This document shows, in pieces, positions 1 through 12,446 of a stretch of DNA of 64,000 bases. The position numbers and the translations under genes were made by a program. Below the pieces are notes generated by a model. The model was given only the letters and a program-made list of their open reading frames with translations. It did no database searches and was not told the DNA's origin. Numbering within the stretch: position 1 is the first letter of the stretch; every line of letters begins with the position of its first letter. This stretch comes from Rotaria macrura (lineage: Eukaryota > Rotifera > Eurotatoria > Philodinida > Philodinidae): NCBI GenBank assembly GCA_900239685.1, contig OENT01000796.1:1-64000 (forward strand). Direction: 5' to 3'.

Positions 1-2331
1 GTTTTCTTCTTTCGCTTTGATTTGTAATTCGTAAAGAAAAACTATTGTAGAATGATTCAACGAAACGAAAACGAATAAAAATTTTACGATGCCATTTTTT
101 TTGTTTCTCTAATAATCACATATTTCTAGTAACAAATCAATATTGACTTCTTGTCAAAAGAAAAACTAAATGTTGAGTTTTGGAATTACAAATATTGCTT
201 CACTAACTGTACAAATAAGAATTCGTTTTTATTTAATGCCACTTATACCCGATGATCTTATGATTTCTCTCTTTAATCACTTTAAGCCATGAGCAAACAA
301 CAAGAAGCGAGCTTCTGTTTGTCATGGGACATCTTGCTAACAATCAAATGGAATGAGCCTTTCATTCTAATCCTTTGTCAAAAGTTGTTATTGAATTAGT
401 TGAGATTTTTTATGTAAATCGAAATACTAATTAACTAATGATGTATTTACTAATTTTCAATCGTCTTTTCACAAAATAATTCACTTGAGTAAAAATATAA
501 TGGACCTTTGTCCTTGATAATGCAAAATAACGTTCACTGAATTGTAATCGATAACAATCGGATAAATGATTGGTGAATGATTCTACTGAATAAACTCAAC
601 GAACAATATTTAATGTATTTCAATAGAAAAATACATAGAGCATGACAAATATTTAAGAACTGATTTTTGTACAGTTAAACTTTTAATATTGATTAGATTT
701 TATAACTCAATAGAAAATTTTCCTCGGATCATGTTGGAAATTTATCAAACTACAGTAACGTAAATCAATTTTTCATCTATTCATAAGAAAGTGAACGTAG
801 ATCACATTATTCATAGTCTTTTATTCATGTGCAATGAATCATTGTTATAAATAGGAGAAAAATCGATTGTTATGACTTATGCAAGAAAAACATCTAGAAC
901 GAGAGTTTCAAAACGGATCTTTGCATGCAAGAAAATCAAAATAAAGATTGAAAGAAGAATTAATGAAGTTACAAATCGAATCTGTCTTTTCATCATCATA
1001 TTCATTTATTCGAATGAGACTTATTTTATATTAAATCTTCGTCGTGCCTCTTTAGAAATAATAAAATCTTCGTTAATATTTCTTCCGAGTGCAAATTCGA
1101 CTTAAAACAATGGTGTCAGACTCTAAATTGAGAACTTTGTTTTCTTTGTATATATTGCATTCTTGAGTAAGTGTTATGAAAAAAAAAAGCTTTTAGCTGT
1201 TATCTAAATAATGAGTACTGACAGGAATATAATTAGAAAAATATCGTTACAAAAAATACATTAGTTCTTATCGGCAGTCATGTACTTGTCTGTTCATGAT
1301 CAGCTTTATGAATTCAAATTATATCGATTCGATTCATTTCCAGACAGTGCAACAGTTTCGAGTTAAAACAAAATTCTGAAAAATGCTTGAAGTTTCCCAT
1401 TGATTTATTCCAACAATCATATGCAAAAGATCAAGGAAAAAAAAATAAATCCAACAGCTACTTCAAAATGTTAAGTACTCGTGTTAATTTTTTTCAAGTA
1501 TTCTAATACATCACAATGAACGCTAAGATAGTATATCGATGAATTCTTTCATCTGTTGTTTTTGTATTGAGAGGATCGGAAAAGAAAGCTACCCGATTTT
1601 TTTCCATCATATGATGTTAAATGGTTAATGCATTTCAGAAAATCGACTTTTCATATCAATTTATATTTTTCCTCCTCTTATTAGCTTATTTCAATAATAG
1701 CCATTAATAAATACATATAGATCATATGAGAAACATACGTGCCATGAATATCTTTGTATGCATGTTTTGCGTAACATTAACCTATGATTAATATTATTGA
1801 AAAGGAAATTGATCAAGATAAACAAAAAAATATCCTGGAAAAATACAAATCATTCTAGATGTAACGGATTAAAAATCAATATTCATATTGAAAGGAAAAT
1901 GATTGAACTATCTTAACGTGACTGAATGATCAATTCTATTGATTGGGGAAGCCAAATAAAGCAGCAAATAGAAATGTATAATATATATATATTGACACAT
2001 ATACTATGTGTGTCTGCTTTTCCATAAGTGGAAAAGTCAGGAAGATCTTTTTCAAAATACGTGATCGGAGAAACAAATAAAAAAAAACGCTGAACAAAGA
2101 AGAGAGATGCGAAAGAGAGAAAGAAAATCCGGAGTCCATTAGTTACGGAGAATAAAAAAAAAACTAAGCGACATTCATATCGAAGTCTTCCTCTTTTCTC
2201 TTTTCATCATCATTCACAGTCTCTTCTTGCCACCGATTATCTGAATACTTTCCATATATCAATATATCCTCTTCGAATAATCAGGTATCCGTCTGCATCG
2301 ATTTTCATATTTTTCATACATTAAAATTTTC
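1..2331. other. Intergenic, no gene seen
   Basis: AT-rich sequence with homopolymer runs. The only plus-strand frame of note (872-1105) is lysine/isoleucine-rich, has no domain or signal and sits in unremarkable sequence, so I do not call it. The last 150 bases before 2332 are pyrimidine-rich and probably contain the leader of the precursor gene that follows. No RNA gene or clear promoter is visible. Confidence 0.5.
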
Positions 2332-2637
2332 ATGTTCAATATAATTCTAGTAATCATGCGTATGATATCGATTAATACTATTCTATGTTTACTTATTGTT
2401 TTAATTGGCATTACTGTTTCATCAAGTATGGTTACAGACAACGATGATGATACATCTATTGATGATTGGAATTATTGGAAGACTTATAATCTAGGTCATC
2501 TTCTTAAAGCGCGAGCAGCTAAATCAAGATTTTGGAAACGTGCACCACATCGAAAATTTTGGAAACGATCTTTACTTGAGCCAACAATGAACAATAACAA
2601 TATGGCTGACTCAACACACAATCAAGTTCAAAAATAA
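2332..2637 (+). CDS. Short secreted precursor with two 7-residue FW peptides
   Basis: A single-exon frame of 101 codons. It begins with a hydrophobic signal-like segment, has an acidic stretch (DNDDD) and then two matched units: AAKSRFW followed by KR, and APHRKFW followed by KR (peptide bases 2515-2535 and 2542-2562). The first unit is preceded by KAR, a possible monobasic site. Both candidate peptides have seven residues, start with Ala, carry a basic residue before FW and end in Trp. There is no Gly before KR, so amidation is not predicted. Signal, acidic spacer and dibasic-flanked repeats are the layout of neuropeptide precursors. I do not recognise the peptide family. The ATG at 2356 (MRMISIN) gives a more typical signal peptide than the one at 2332 and may be the true start. 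A poly(A) signal AATAAA lies at 2867-2872. It converges on the minus-strand gene at 3211-3675. Confidence 0.62.
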   Translation: MFNIILVIMRMISINTILCLLIVLIGITVSSSMVTDNDDDTSIDDWNYWKTYNLGHLLKARAAKSRFWKRAPHRKFWKRSLLEPTMNNNNMADSTHNQVQK

Positions 2638-3210
2638 GAAAAACATTGAATCATACAATAACAAAACAGAAAAAAAGACAAAATTTTCTTTTTGTTTAAA
2701 AACAAACGTTTTTTTTTCTTCAATCTATATTTTATTCAAATGAACTCACTGGTTTAATTCTCTGTCGAATAACTAGACGAAGACATTAGCCTGTGTGTCG
2801 CTAAGAATCTTAAATAATAATAATAATCACCATTATCATCATCATAAAAAGGAGCAACTATAATTAAATAAAAACCTAAAGTTAGATCCTAGTTTTCTAT
2901 ATTTCTATCAGTTATTCCAGATGCAAATTAATCTATAGAGACCTGACACATTTATTTTGTTGAGACCATTATCTTTCAATTGTATTGGAGAACAATGATA
3001 GAATGTATATGAGTAAAACTAGATAATACTTCATTTTCTTTTTTCATTCATGCATACGAAGAAACGAGAAAAGCGATTTCTTTTCAAACAATGTATGACT
3101 AACAAAAACAAAACAATTACAAACAAAAGAATCTTAACAATGGATTGATTTTGATTGAATTTTATTTCAAATATTATTTATAAAAATAGAAAGAAACTAA
3201 GATCAAGAAA

Positions 3211-3675
3211 TTACTTTACAATATGAATATTAACACATGATCTATTGTAAGGACTTAGTATTCGGCTTGGAGAATTTTTCATCTGTCTTTCATCTACTCG
3301 CTCATAGTATGGAGATCGATCTAACACTTGACAAGTTGGTTTAACACATTGAAATTTCGACAAACACACAGAATATTGAAGGCATTCACATCGATTATTA
3401 TCCATACTTCGTAGCTCTTGATAACTTGGGTATTGTGTTTGGGATTGATCGATCTTTTTAGTTTTTTCTTTTGGTTTACTAGTTTGATATGTTTCACGTA
3501 TTTTCGCTAGACATTGTATTATTAATATTAATACAAGTAAACCTATTGTGATTAAACCAATTGTAAAAAGTATATCTCGCGTCTGACTATTAGAAAATGA
3601 TGATGCAATAGTCGGATATAGATGATCAAAAGATTCCTGAAATTTTGTATTCCAATGGGACTGTGTCGAATTCAT
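3211..3675 (-). CDS. Putative single-pass membrane protein with Cys-containing tail
   Basis: A single open frame of 154 residues with ATG at 3675 and TAA at 3211-3213. There is no N-terminal signal peptide. Residues about 36-60 form one strongly hydrophobic segment (ILFTIGLITIGLLVLILII), followed by a basic KPKEKTKK stretch, which suggests the C-terminal part is cytoplasmic. The tail has six cysteines, five of them within about 25 residues (CECLQYSVCLSKFQC is part of this), and several tyrosines. An AATAAA on the minus strand at 3161-3166, 45 bases past the stop, supports a transcription unit ending here. I recognise no family. It could also be one exon of a larger gene, because 5' exons on the minus strand cannot be excluded. 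Confidence 0.5.
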   Translation of the reverse strand: MNSTQSHWNTKFQESFDHLYPTIASSFSNSQTRDILFTIGLITIGLLVLILIIQCLAKIRETYQTSKPKEKTKKIDQSQTQYPSYQELRSMDNNRCECLQYSVCLSKFQCVKPTCQVLDRSPYYERVDERQMKNSPSRILSPYNRSCVNIHIVK

Positions 3676-5202
3676 ATTCTATAATGTGAACATAGAAAGA
3701 AAGTGAGAAGAAAAGAATATTAATTCATTTTTTTTTCAATGCAGATTTCAATTTTTTGTTTTTACTTTATTGACAAAAAAAAACCAATACTCCTTCTCAT
3801 CTTATTAAGTATGCAAAAAGAAAAATAAGTAACGAAATTTGTTCGAACTTCATGCTTTTCAATCAGTTCTCTCATGAGCATATGACTTACATATTATTTC
3901 TTTTTATATGACATAATCGGCCATTTAATCATCGTCTGTAAATATTATCATTGATCACATATAAATGCTTACCATTGTATACGTAGTAAAACATACAAAG
4001 GTATCGAGTCACATATCATCATTTTGGATGGGTGTTTTCACACTTGTTGATGCAATATTTTTCTTTCTACGGACTTTTCATACTGTAAATATACAAATGA
4101 GATTATCTGTGTATGTCAATTTTATCTTAGGGAATTTATTGTCTAGATAAGTGATCGAAATTCAATATAAAATCTTCGAAATTAATTATACAATTACTAT
4201 ATTATCAGTAACACGCTTGGAATATAAACATGTCACCTTGAACGATTGAAGATACCGTTGTTTTGTATGTATATTTTATGTCAGCATGATTTTCTTGTCA
4301 CAAACAATCTTAATATGACGTGTTATGTATGAAAAGCTTCTTTTTTTCCTCTTGGAAATAGCCTTGATCAAAAGAAAAAGCACATATATGATCCATTGAT
4401 TGATCTATTGACTTTAAAATTTTTAATGATCAGTATATTGACTTAAAAGTAAAGAGAGTTAATCAAATGCAAATAAAAATCGACTTTTTTTTTCTTTTTA
4501 TTTGTCAAAATGCAAAGTTCCATAAATTTGTACAACTTTTGTTAAAGTTATTGGTAGAATTGCGAACACAACACATATGCAAAACAATTGTTACGATCTG
4601 ATTGAGAAATTTGATTTCTTACTTCATTGTTAATTGCTTTTTTTTTTCTTGAGGTTTTATTTAGAAATAGTATTAGAAGAAATTAAGGATTTACTCTGAT
4701 TTTCTTCACTGTCGTTTTAGGTTAAAAAAAAGCCTTATTCGAATTTCAAGGTATTTAATACAGTTTCATTTTTAAATATGATAGAAATGAGAATCCGTTT
4801 TGTGACTGTTAGAGAGAAATAACGACACATCGATCGACTCATATGTAATAATACATAAAAAAGATTAATTAAAACAAAAGATTTTTGAACTCTCCACAAT
4901 CTCAATTCGGCAGTCTATTATTCAATACGATAGAGAGAAAGTCTCCTATGAAGTAGGTACATACATTTTTTTAAATATTTTTATACAATTTATCTCTATC
5001 AGGAACATCGAAAATGGTTGTTGAATGATTGCAAAATGAGCACAGCAATATTTCATATGATAGTAGATGAACATATGAAATCTGTAGCATAGATAACTTT
5101 TTCATACATGGTTCCGTATATATATTTCTATGGTTGCAACATATTTCGATTCGATGAACCTAATTCTACTTAGACAACCAACATCTTCTAAAACAACATA
5201 AA
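3676..5202. other. Intergenic, no gene seen
   Basis: AT-rich with many T and A runs. Only short chance frames, such as 3965-4150, are present. I see no domain, RNA gene or convincing promoter. Confidence 0.45.
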
Positions 5203-6391
5203 CAGTCACAGTTCTCATCGACATACAACAGAGGTAAAATTAAACTTCGAGAGTTGAATGAGCATAGCTCGATGAATAATTGCATGGTTTTCTTTTTCTG
5301 TAAAGATGTTTAAATAATGTCGTACAATCAGAATGATATGAGCCGAATAGAGTCAATTATTATCGAATTCTATTCTCTTTGTTGTTTTACAGGTCAGTCT
5401 AGTTTTTTTTTCTCTTGATTTTATCGATCGTTTCCCCCTAATTGGATCGATACCTTATAATAAAATGGAAATCCTTGCGGAAAAGAATAACAATAGTTGG
5501 AATCCATAATTCTACTGTAATTCTCATATGAAAAAAAAACTTGTATGTAAGATCATCTAATAGACTAGTAGAAAAACGAACAAAATTATTACATTCTTTT
5601 CTTGTCAAAAAAAATTAACCAAGGTCTTTTTACTGAATTAGTGTTGTAACGCCCGATTTAACTAAACTAACTTTTAATATGTTGTAAATCAAATAGAAGA
5701 ATACTCATATCATATTAATTGAATCAGATCTTCTACTATAAAAGCTTCTCATCTTTCATTGATATCGATCGATATTTGCTTATTACCTCACCCCACACTC
5801 ACCCAAAAATCTTGATAATCTTCATTCAAGAGAAAATTTCACAATATCTTACTCATTCGTGAAATATTTGTTTTGATTAAAGAATCGTAATGGATTTTTG
5901 TATTCAAACAATCGTCATTCATTTCTTTAAAGACATTTAGTTTATTTCAAGGTGTTAGTAGAATTAGGAATAAATAAAAACCTTTGTAAAGCTTCGCATT
6001 GTTGTCGATAAAAATAATCGATGTGAACAAAATTTGAAGTGTATCGTAAAAACATGATTCGATGCACATAATGATTAGAGCACTTGAGCAATATTTTCGA
6101 TGCCATGCAAACGTCATTTTCATACAGAGCTTGCGTTTTTTTTTTCTTAAAATCAACGATTGTTCCAAATTTGTACGATACAATCAAGAAAGAAAACTAG
6201 ATTGACCTGTAAAACAACAACGAGAATAGAATTCGATAAAAATTGACTCTATTAATGTTATCATTCTGATTGTACCGTACTATTTAAACATTTTTACAGA
6301 AAAAGACCATGCAGTAATTCATCGAGCTATGCTCATTCTACTTCTGAAGTTTAGTTTTAATTCTGCTCTATGTCCATGGGGACTTTGACTA
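5203..6391. repeat. Long inverted repeat (about 220-base arms)
   Basis: The left arm (about 5203-5427) reappears as its reverse complement in the right arm (about 6174-6391), with roughly 750 bases between them. Matching blocks include gagcatagctcgatgaat, gtacaatcagaatgat, tatcgaattctattctc and gttgttttacaggtca (plus-strand sense of the left arm). Small indels and scattered substitutions separate the arms, so it is an old duplication. The inner 750 bases contain no convincing gene. The shape fits a foldback-type or non-autonomous DNA element, or an inverted segmental duplication. I could not identify a clean target-site duplication. Confidence 0.7.
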
Positions 6392-9300
6392 TTCATGATT
6401 CGATTGAAATTGTTTTTCTTTCGACCGAATTGAGTTCATCGATTTTACGAAGTAGAATAATTTTGAACAATCGTCTGGCAAATATTTATTTATCAAATGA
6501 ATTCGAATAGTAAAAATCATTGTTAGAAAATACTCTCTAATGAAAGTAAGGTAAGATAACAATAGAAATTGTCTGGCAAGTAGTTTATTTCTATTTCTGT
6601 GTTCCCTTCTTCAAGATATCGAAGGATGGTTATACTTAGGACAAGCACTGATTCTATTTTTCCACAAAATAAAGATGATACTACTGCTAATAAGGTTTTT
6701 GCTCGTGTCAATAGGCAAATACTCATGATTGATTAAAACTAACAGAACGCTAATGTTTAATAATCATACAAACAACTATTAAAATATCAAAATCAAAAGC
6801 ATTTGTAATGAATGTATAAAAATATTCAAGAAAAAATTGACTATATATTTGATGATTTACAAAATAGAATCATATATTATCTTTCAAGATTCTCAAAATA
6901 GAAAAAATATCCAAATATAAATATCTAAAAAGTTGAATTTTAAAAAGCTAATTCAGTAGCAAATGAATTCAGAGTTGAACGTGTCAACGATTTTTCAAGT
7001 TATAGATAAAATGAAACATCATGTGAAGCATTTACTATCTGACTTTTACATGTTCAACTATCAGAGAAAAACAATAAATTTAACTTATTAATCTATGAAC
7101 ATCAAGAAAAAATAACTGATCTTAAGTCTATACTTTCTCAAAGAAACATGGAAATCATTTTCTTCTGATGAAGAAGATGAAAATAAGAAATGAATTAAAA
7201 TAAATGCGGAAACTTCGGACTTATGTCCGAGAGTTATGTGTACTTCAAAAAGTGAATGAGACAAATCAGTCATCCTAGAATGTGTGCACGGATGAAGTAT
7301 CTTGGTAAACCTTTTTGGGAAACTCCAAAACTACTGATTATCTCAGACATATCTAGGCAGTTTTGTTTCTAGATGCAGTTTTTGTGCATTTGAGACCTTT
7401 TTGCAGCCAATGTTTTGTTAGAAAGTTGCGATTTGGTTCAAAACTAATATCAGATTCGGAATCAGCGTTAAAAACTGAGTCGATTTATATATCTTGTGGA
7501 TAATTCTGAGAAAAAAGTTTTTTTTGAAAAAATCCCTGTACCCCACGTCAGGGATTGCTTGGTGAAAAATGATAATTTTTTCAATAACTCAGCCATTTCT
7601 CGACGGATCCTTCTCATCTTCGAACTTAAACTAGATATTGATGAGACAATTCTGTGCACAAAATTTCAACTCAATCGAATGTAATTGTGAAGAGTTATCG
7701 AATAAACGGACGGACGGCCGGACGGACACACTGACCGATTTTAGTAGTGTACTCACTTTTTGAGTACACAAAAACTAAATTTCATTCCAAACTAAATCAG
7801 TTTTGACGTATTCAATTTTGCATGCATCAGAATCAAAAAGTAACAGTATCCATCGACCAAGTTTCTTGACAAATTGTATTTAAAAATCCTAAAACGATGG
7901 AGTCTTATGATTAGCTTGAAATGTTAAGTTTGACATCCATCAAATCAGTCGATTGTTTTAAGCGATTCAAAACTTAATGATGGATGGAAACGGAAAGAAT
8001 TATATATTCTTGATGATCATTTAGCTTCACACGAGTGATTCAAAAGTGAAAGTAAGATTTATTCTTTGAATCGATATGACTAATGATATTTGATAGCTGA
8101 ATATAAAATTTGAAATAAACGAAAACAAATATCAACATACAAATCAATTATTTGTCAAGTAATTATTTCAAAGTAAAGATATTTTTCTTTCAATTGTATA
8201 TTCTCCATCACATATAGATGACATATTAAAAGTATTGCAGTCATGTATGACCTAATGATACTTCTGCATCATTGTACTCGTACTAATCAATGAGAGATTT
8301 AACATGTTCTTCTAGATTTATTTCATCGACTTATATCCTACCATATACTTTATGTTGTCATTGAAGAAATCAATTCTAAATACCATTATATGAATATAAA
8401 ATTTGTTTATAATTTTATATATTTTGTTAATTTATTGGATTTTGTTCCATAATCCTATTTTACCTTGTTTTTCAAATATACTTCACTCATGTAGAATAAT
8501 GAGTGTATTCAATTTTTTTCCTAATAAAACTATTCGCTTATTTTTAGATTGGTGATACAAATTGTAATCGGTGAATGACATTAACAGATCGATAATCACT
8601 TGAATAATCAATTTTTTACATAAAAATTATCTAATTTAAAGATATTGACCATCAACATCTTACAATAAAGTAATTTCGAAAATATCGGTCAGTTTCGAAG
8701 TAGAACTTATTTGGTAAAACAACAAAATAAGAAGTAGTATGAAAAGTAAGATAAGATGATTTTACATGATTATCGTCTGAATCGAGTTTTCTATTGCAAA
8801 GAACTGTCGAAAAAAAAAATAAAAATCGATTATTAATGCTCTCACAGCACTGCTATTCACGAAAGCCAACTTGATATTTTATTGACAATATTGCAGTTGT
8901 ATTTAGACATGCATGCTTTCAATTTCCTTGGTGAATATGAATACAAGTAGCAAATTTGTTTATATTATTATTCTGAGTCGTCTTATGACTTCGGTCATTG
9001 TGGAATAGTGGGGAAAATTTCTAAGGGATTTTTCTATGCGACTCCAAAGATTCATTTCCAGAAGAGAAATTCGATTAAAATTAGTAATCTTAATCGAACG
9101 TTCTTGAAATGAAGGCATTCAATCAACGAAGGGATTTCGATTTGTATCTACGCGTGTGATTTTATATTATACTGAAGATCTACGACAGGCAGAAGAAATT
9201 AATAATCGGAATGACATATCCATTAGTACACACACTGTCGTAACGAAGATTCATTATTTGTATCTTAGTATGAGATATTCATGAGCGAAAATCGTATCCA

Positions 9301-12114
9301 TACTAAAGTTCATGTTAACAAAGGTACGCTTTATTCCTTCTATTGAATTATGGTTATTATAAAAATATTGAAAAAATAGTCTACATTACGTATTGAACGT
9401 CTCTTTCCAGCTATTGATAATTCAACTTCTATCGACAAATAGAAACATACAGAATGCTCGTTTCAAATAGAATTTCGAATGGAACGAAAAATAATAAACA
9501 TAGAAGCTAGCATTTTGAATGTGATCATCAATAAGACTCTACGTATTCAAATTAAATGAAAACTTGACGAACTACGCTAACATCTTTACAAGCATATGTT
9601 GCTCATGATGCATGCTAAACATGATATTGAAATGAAAATTCGTCTAAAGTCCTGCGAATTTTAGTCACAATTCTATTTTCTATTTTCCAAAGAAATCGAT
9701 TGAGTTTTTGAATGACTAATTTTCAATGAAAACAAAAATTTTCGAAGTTTAGAATCTTTGCTCTAGTGTTTCAAGCATTTAAAAGTAAGATGGGATGTTT
9801 AATATTGACTAATTTTTATTTCAGACATACACTATGTCGTACAAATCAATGTTCAGGCATCAATAGAAAACAAGGAAAAACTCGTTTGAGTTTTCAAAAT
9901 TGTCTACATTTGTAATGTACTATAAAATTCAAATATCGCGATGTTGTGTTCACGGTGAATACTTCTTGATGATTAATTTTATTACTTGGTAATTTTAACT
10001 TCAATCGGATGCAAACATGTGTGTCTAGATCAATGAACTAACAATTAAATTCATACGGTTGTAAGCATCATCGGTCGTAATTTTGAAAATCGTATGTTTC
10101 AAAGGCGCAGTAATTAATGGCAGCTATCTTTAATCTTGTATATGTGCTAACGATGAAGATAGAACATTTGTTGTCAAATTATTTTGATTAAATCAATTTA
10201 TCTGAACATCAATGATTCCTGAATCATGATTGATATTTTCAAAGTCATTCAATAATATCATATAGAATGCAGATTCAAAACTTTCATGATCATGAATCAT
10301 CAACTAAACAGAGTTGCACGCATTGATCTATTACTATACTTATTATTCATTTTTTGAATTTCTTCACGTATATGACTTTTGAATTATAAGATCATTCTTA
10401 CAACGAAGAAGTGTTTTGGCATCGTTAAAAGTTATTAATGAAATACGAAACATCAATTTTAAAGTCTGTCAGTTATTACTTGTGTATGAATAGAAAAAAG
10501 AAAAGATGAGAATAACAAACAAGAACTATGAAGAATAAGAATAAGCACAAGCAGACAACATGCAAAGATTAACTTTCCTCTTCAACTAGTAATACTTATA
10601 CTGGATAACATAACAATTTACCAATTTATATGTATCATCAATCGTACAATCTAATAAAGAAATTCTATTGAACGAAATTCAATTCAATAATTAATATTAT
10701 ACTATTTAGATAATTCAATTCGATATTAATTGAAAATGTAATCTTATGTCTATAATCAGTAGACAAATATATCCTATGCAAAAAGAGAGATTAGAAAGAA
10801 AAAGCAGAAGAAGAAGAATCTAATTGTTTTCTTTAATTTCCTTTTTCAGCAATCATCTATATGATCGATATTATATGGAACAGATCAGGCGAGCAAAGCC
10901 GAAGTAGATGTCCTTTGACATGTGCATCACACATTCTAATTCTCTTGTTGTGTTGTTGAAGGCAAAAAGGAGATGATAATAACTTGTTACAAATATTCTC
11001 ATGTGCATCAACAATGAACATTGCTCGACACGATTTTTCATTTTTTGTACTTATCCATGTAATTACACCCTAGTTAAGGTACAACGGAAAAGTGCAGATA
11101 TTCAAATGTGCTTAGTATTCTTTTTTTCTTGTTTTAATTTCTATGTCTTAGAGAGAAAGTGATCAATCAAATCCGATTCTTTCCGATTAGTCGAACGTTA
11201 GAAGAAATTCTTTTTTTTTTATAGTCTTATTTGTAGAAAATATCGCATACCATAGATGATTAGTGCCTTCATGTACTTCTTCAAAACATGATTGTTCTAA
11301 AAATGTTAAATCATAGTGGAAAAACGATCATAAAGTATCATATGCTATCGACATGAAATGTTTTCTTTTATTGACTATACGCTTTGATGCTAAAATCCGA
11401 TGAAAGAAATTCTTTATTTCGTACATTTAAAAAACGATCAATATATTTCTATTCAGTTTTCATCGTCTATTGTAAATAGCTGACACAATAAGTTTTCTTT
11501 TCCTCTCTCCCTCTTTAGTTTTATTTTTATTCTTCGTCTTCATACTGAACCGAGAGCAAACAATAAATATCTTTGGTTCCCTACTTATTCTCGTTTCATA
11601 AAAAAAAAGTTCAATCCAATACATTCTACACACTTCAACATTCTGATTAGAACATACTTTCAACATTTTTATTCATATTTTCCATATAATTGATTCGATT
11701 ATCTACTTTATTTCTCTTTTCCCATTTATTTTATAGGTGTGGAGAGCACTTATTATTATAATCACTTTTTTTCTGTTTGTTTAAGGTGTCATCTTATCTT
11801 GAGTTCGTTTTTCCGAATACTTACACTTGTATGAATAAGGTCCTATAACGATTCTTCGGATGAACATGAAGTAAACAAACGAACGAGCCGAAACAAAAAT
11901 AAAACAACTTGTGTCGTTTGTTTAAACGCTCATATTCAATTGATAGGATACTCCTTTAGTTGCGATTAGGGCTATTGCATTTTATTAGAGCGAGAATGAA
12001 AAAAAAAAGAATAAATAAGTAAAGCAGAGAGAGAGAGAGTGAGTGAGTGAGAATGACATTCAAAGAGAACGTGTAGAGCTGTTTATCTTTCCGGGTACCA
12101 ACATATAGAGTCTT
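6392..12114. other. Intergenic, gene-poor
   Basis: No coding gene can be supported over almost 6 kb. The frames in it (6523-6726, 7088-7273, 7468-7684 on both strands, 11460-11666) are short and lack domain signals. It contains the repeat-like block around 7.3-7.8 kb listed separately and a GA/GTGA microsatellite at about 12025-12053. Genes made only of very small exons could be missed. Confidence 0.45.
7290..7795. repeat. Probable interspersed repeat with GGAC run and hairpin
   Basis: The block is less AT-rich than its surroundings. It carries ccccacgtcagggattgctt at about 7540-7560, a GGAC-type run (acggacggacggccggacgg, about 7706-7725), and right after it a perfect 9-base inverted repeat, gtgtactca/tgagtacac, with a 5-base loop at 7747-7769. 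Open frames on both strands across 7468-7684 are low-complexity chance frames or a decayed element. Composition and structure differ from the flanks, which suggests an inserted element; its class cannot be told from one copy. Confidence 0.4.
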
Positions 12115-12149
12115 TATAAAAAGAATTGGTGTCGAACACGCTTCACTCA
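12115..12149 (+). promoter_or_regulatory. Likely core promoter of the FASGL-peptide gene
   Basis: TATAAAAA begins at 12115, and a TCACTC initiator-like site lies about 30 bases downstream (around 12143-12148). From there to the start codon at 12447 I find no upstream ATG in about 300 bases, which supports this stretch as the 5' leader. A 3' splice-like sequence, tttcag at about 12358-12363, may mark a leader intron. Confidence 0.45.
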
Positions 12150-12446
12150 TACACTGTTATCGCTCACGCATAAACATTCCAAAATCTATAGAGTGAGTGT
12201 CTTACTGTGCAACTTCTATCTTATCCCTAGGGAGTCTTTGTGTAATTTCACGTACTATATTAATTTCTTTTCTCATTTTTTTTGTTTCATACATTAGTGA
12301 TTGAGTGTTGTGACTTTGTCGAATAAATTTTGATCGACAGTTTTTTTTTTTTTATTCATTTCAGTTTCTTCTAGTCAATCGCCAACATCATCATCATTAT
12401 CATTTCCATTTCGTCATCATTATTCTAATATTCATCTTTGAAAATT

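Noticed and set aside
872..1105. 77-codon plus-strand frame
   Set aside because: Lys/Ile/Arg-rich AT-driven composition, no domain, no supporting signals.
7468..7684. Overlapping frames on both strands
   Set aside because: They lie in a repeat-like block and show no protein-family features.
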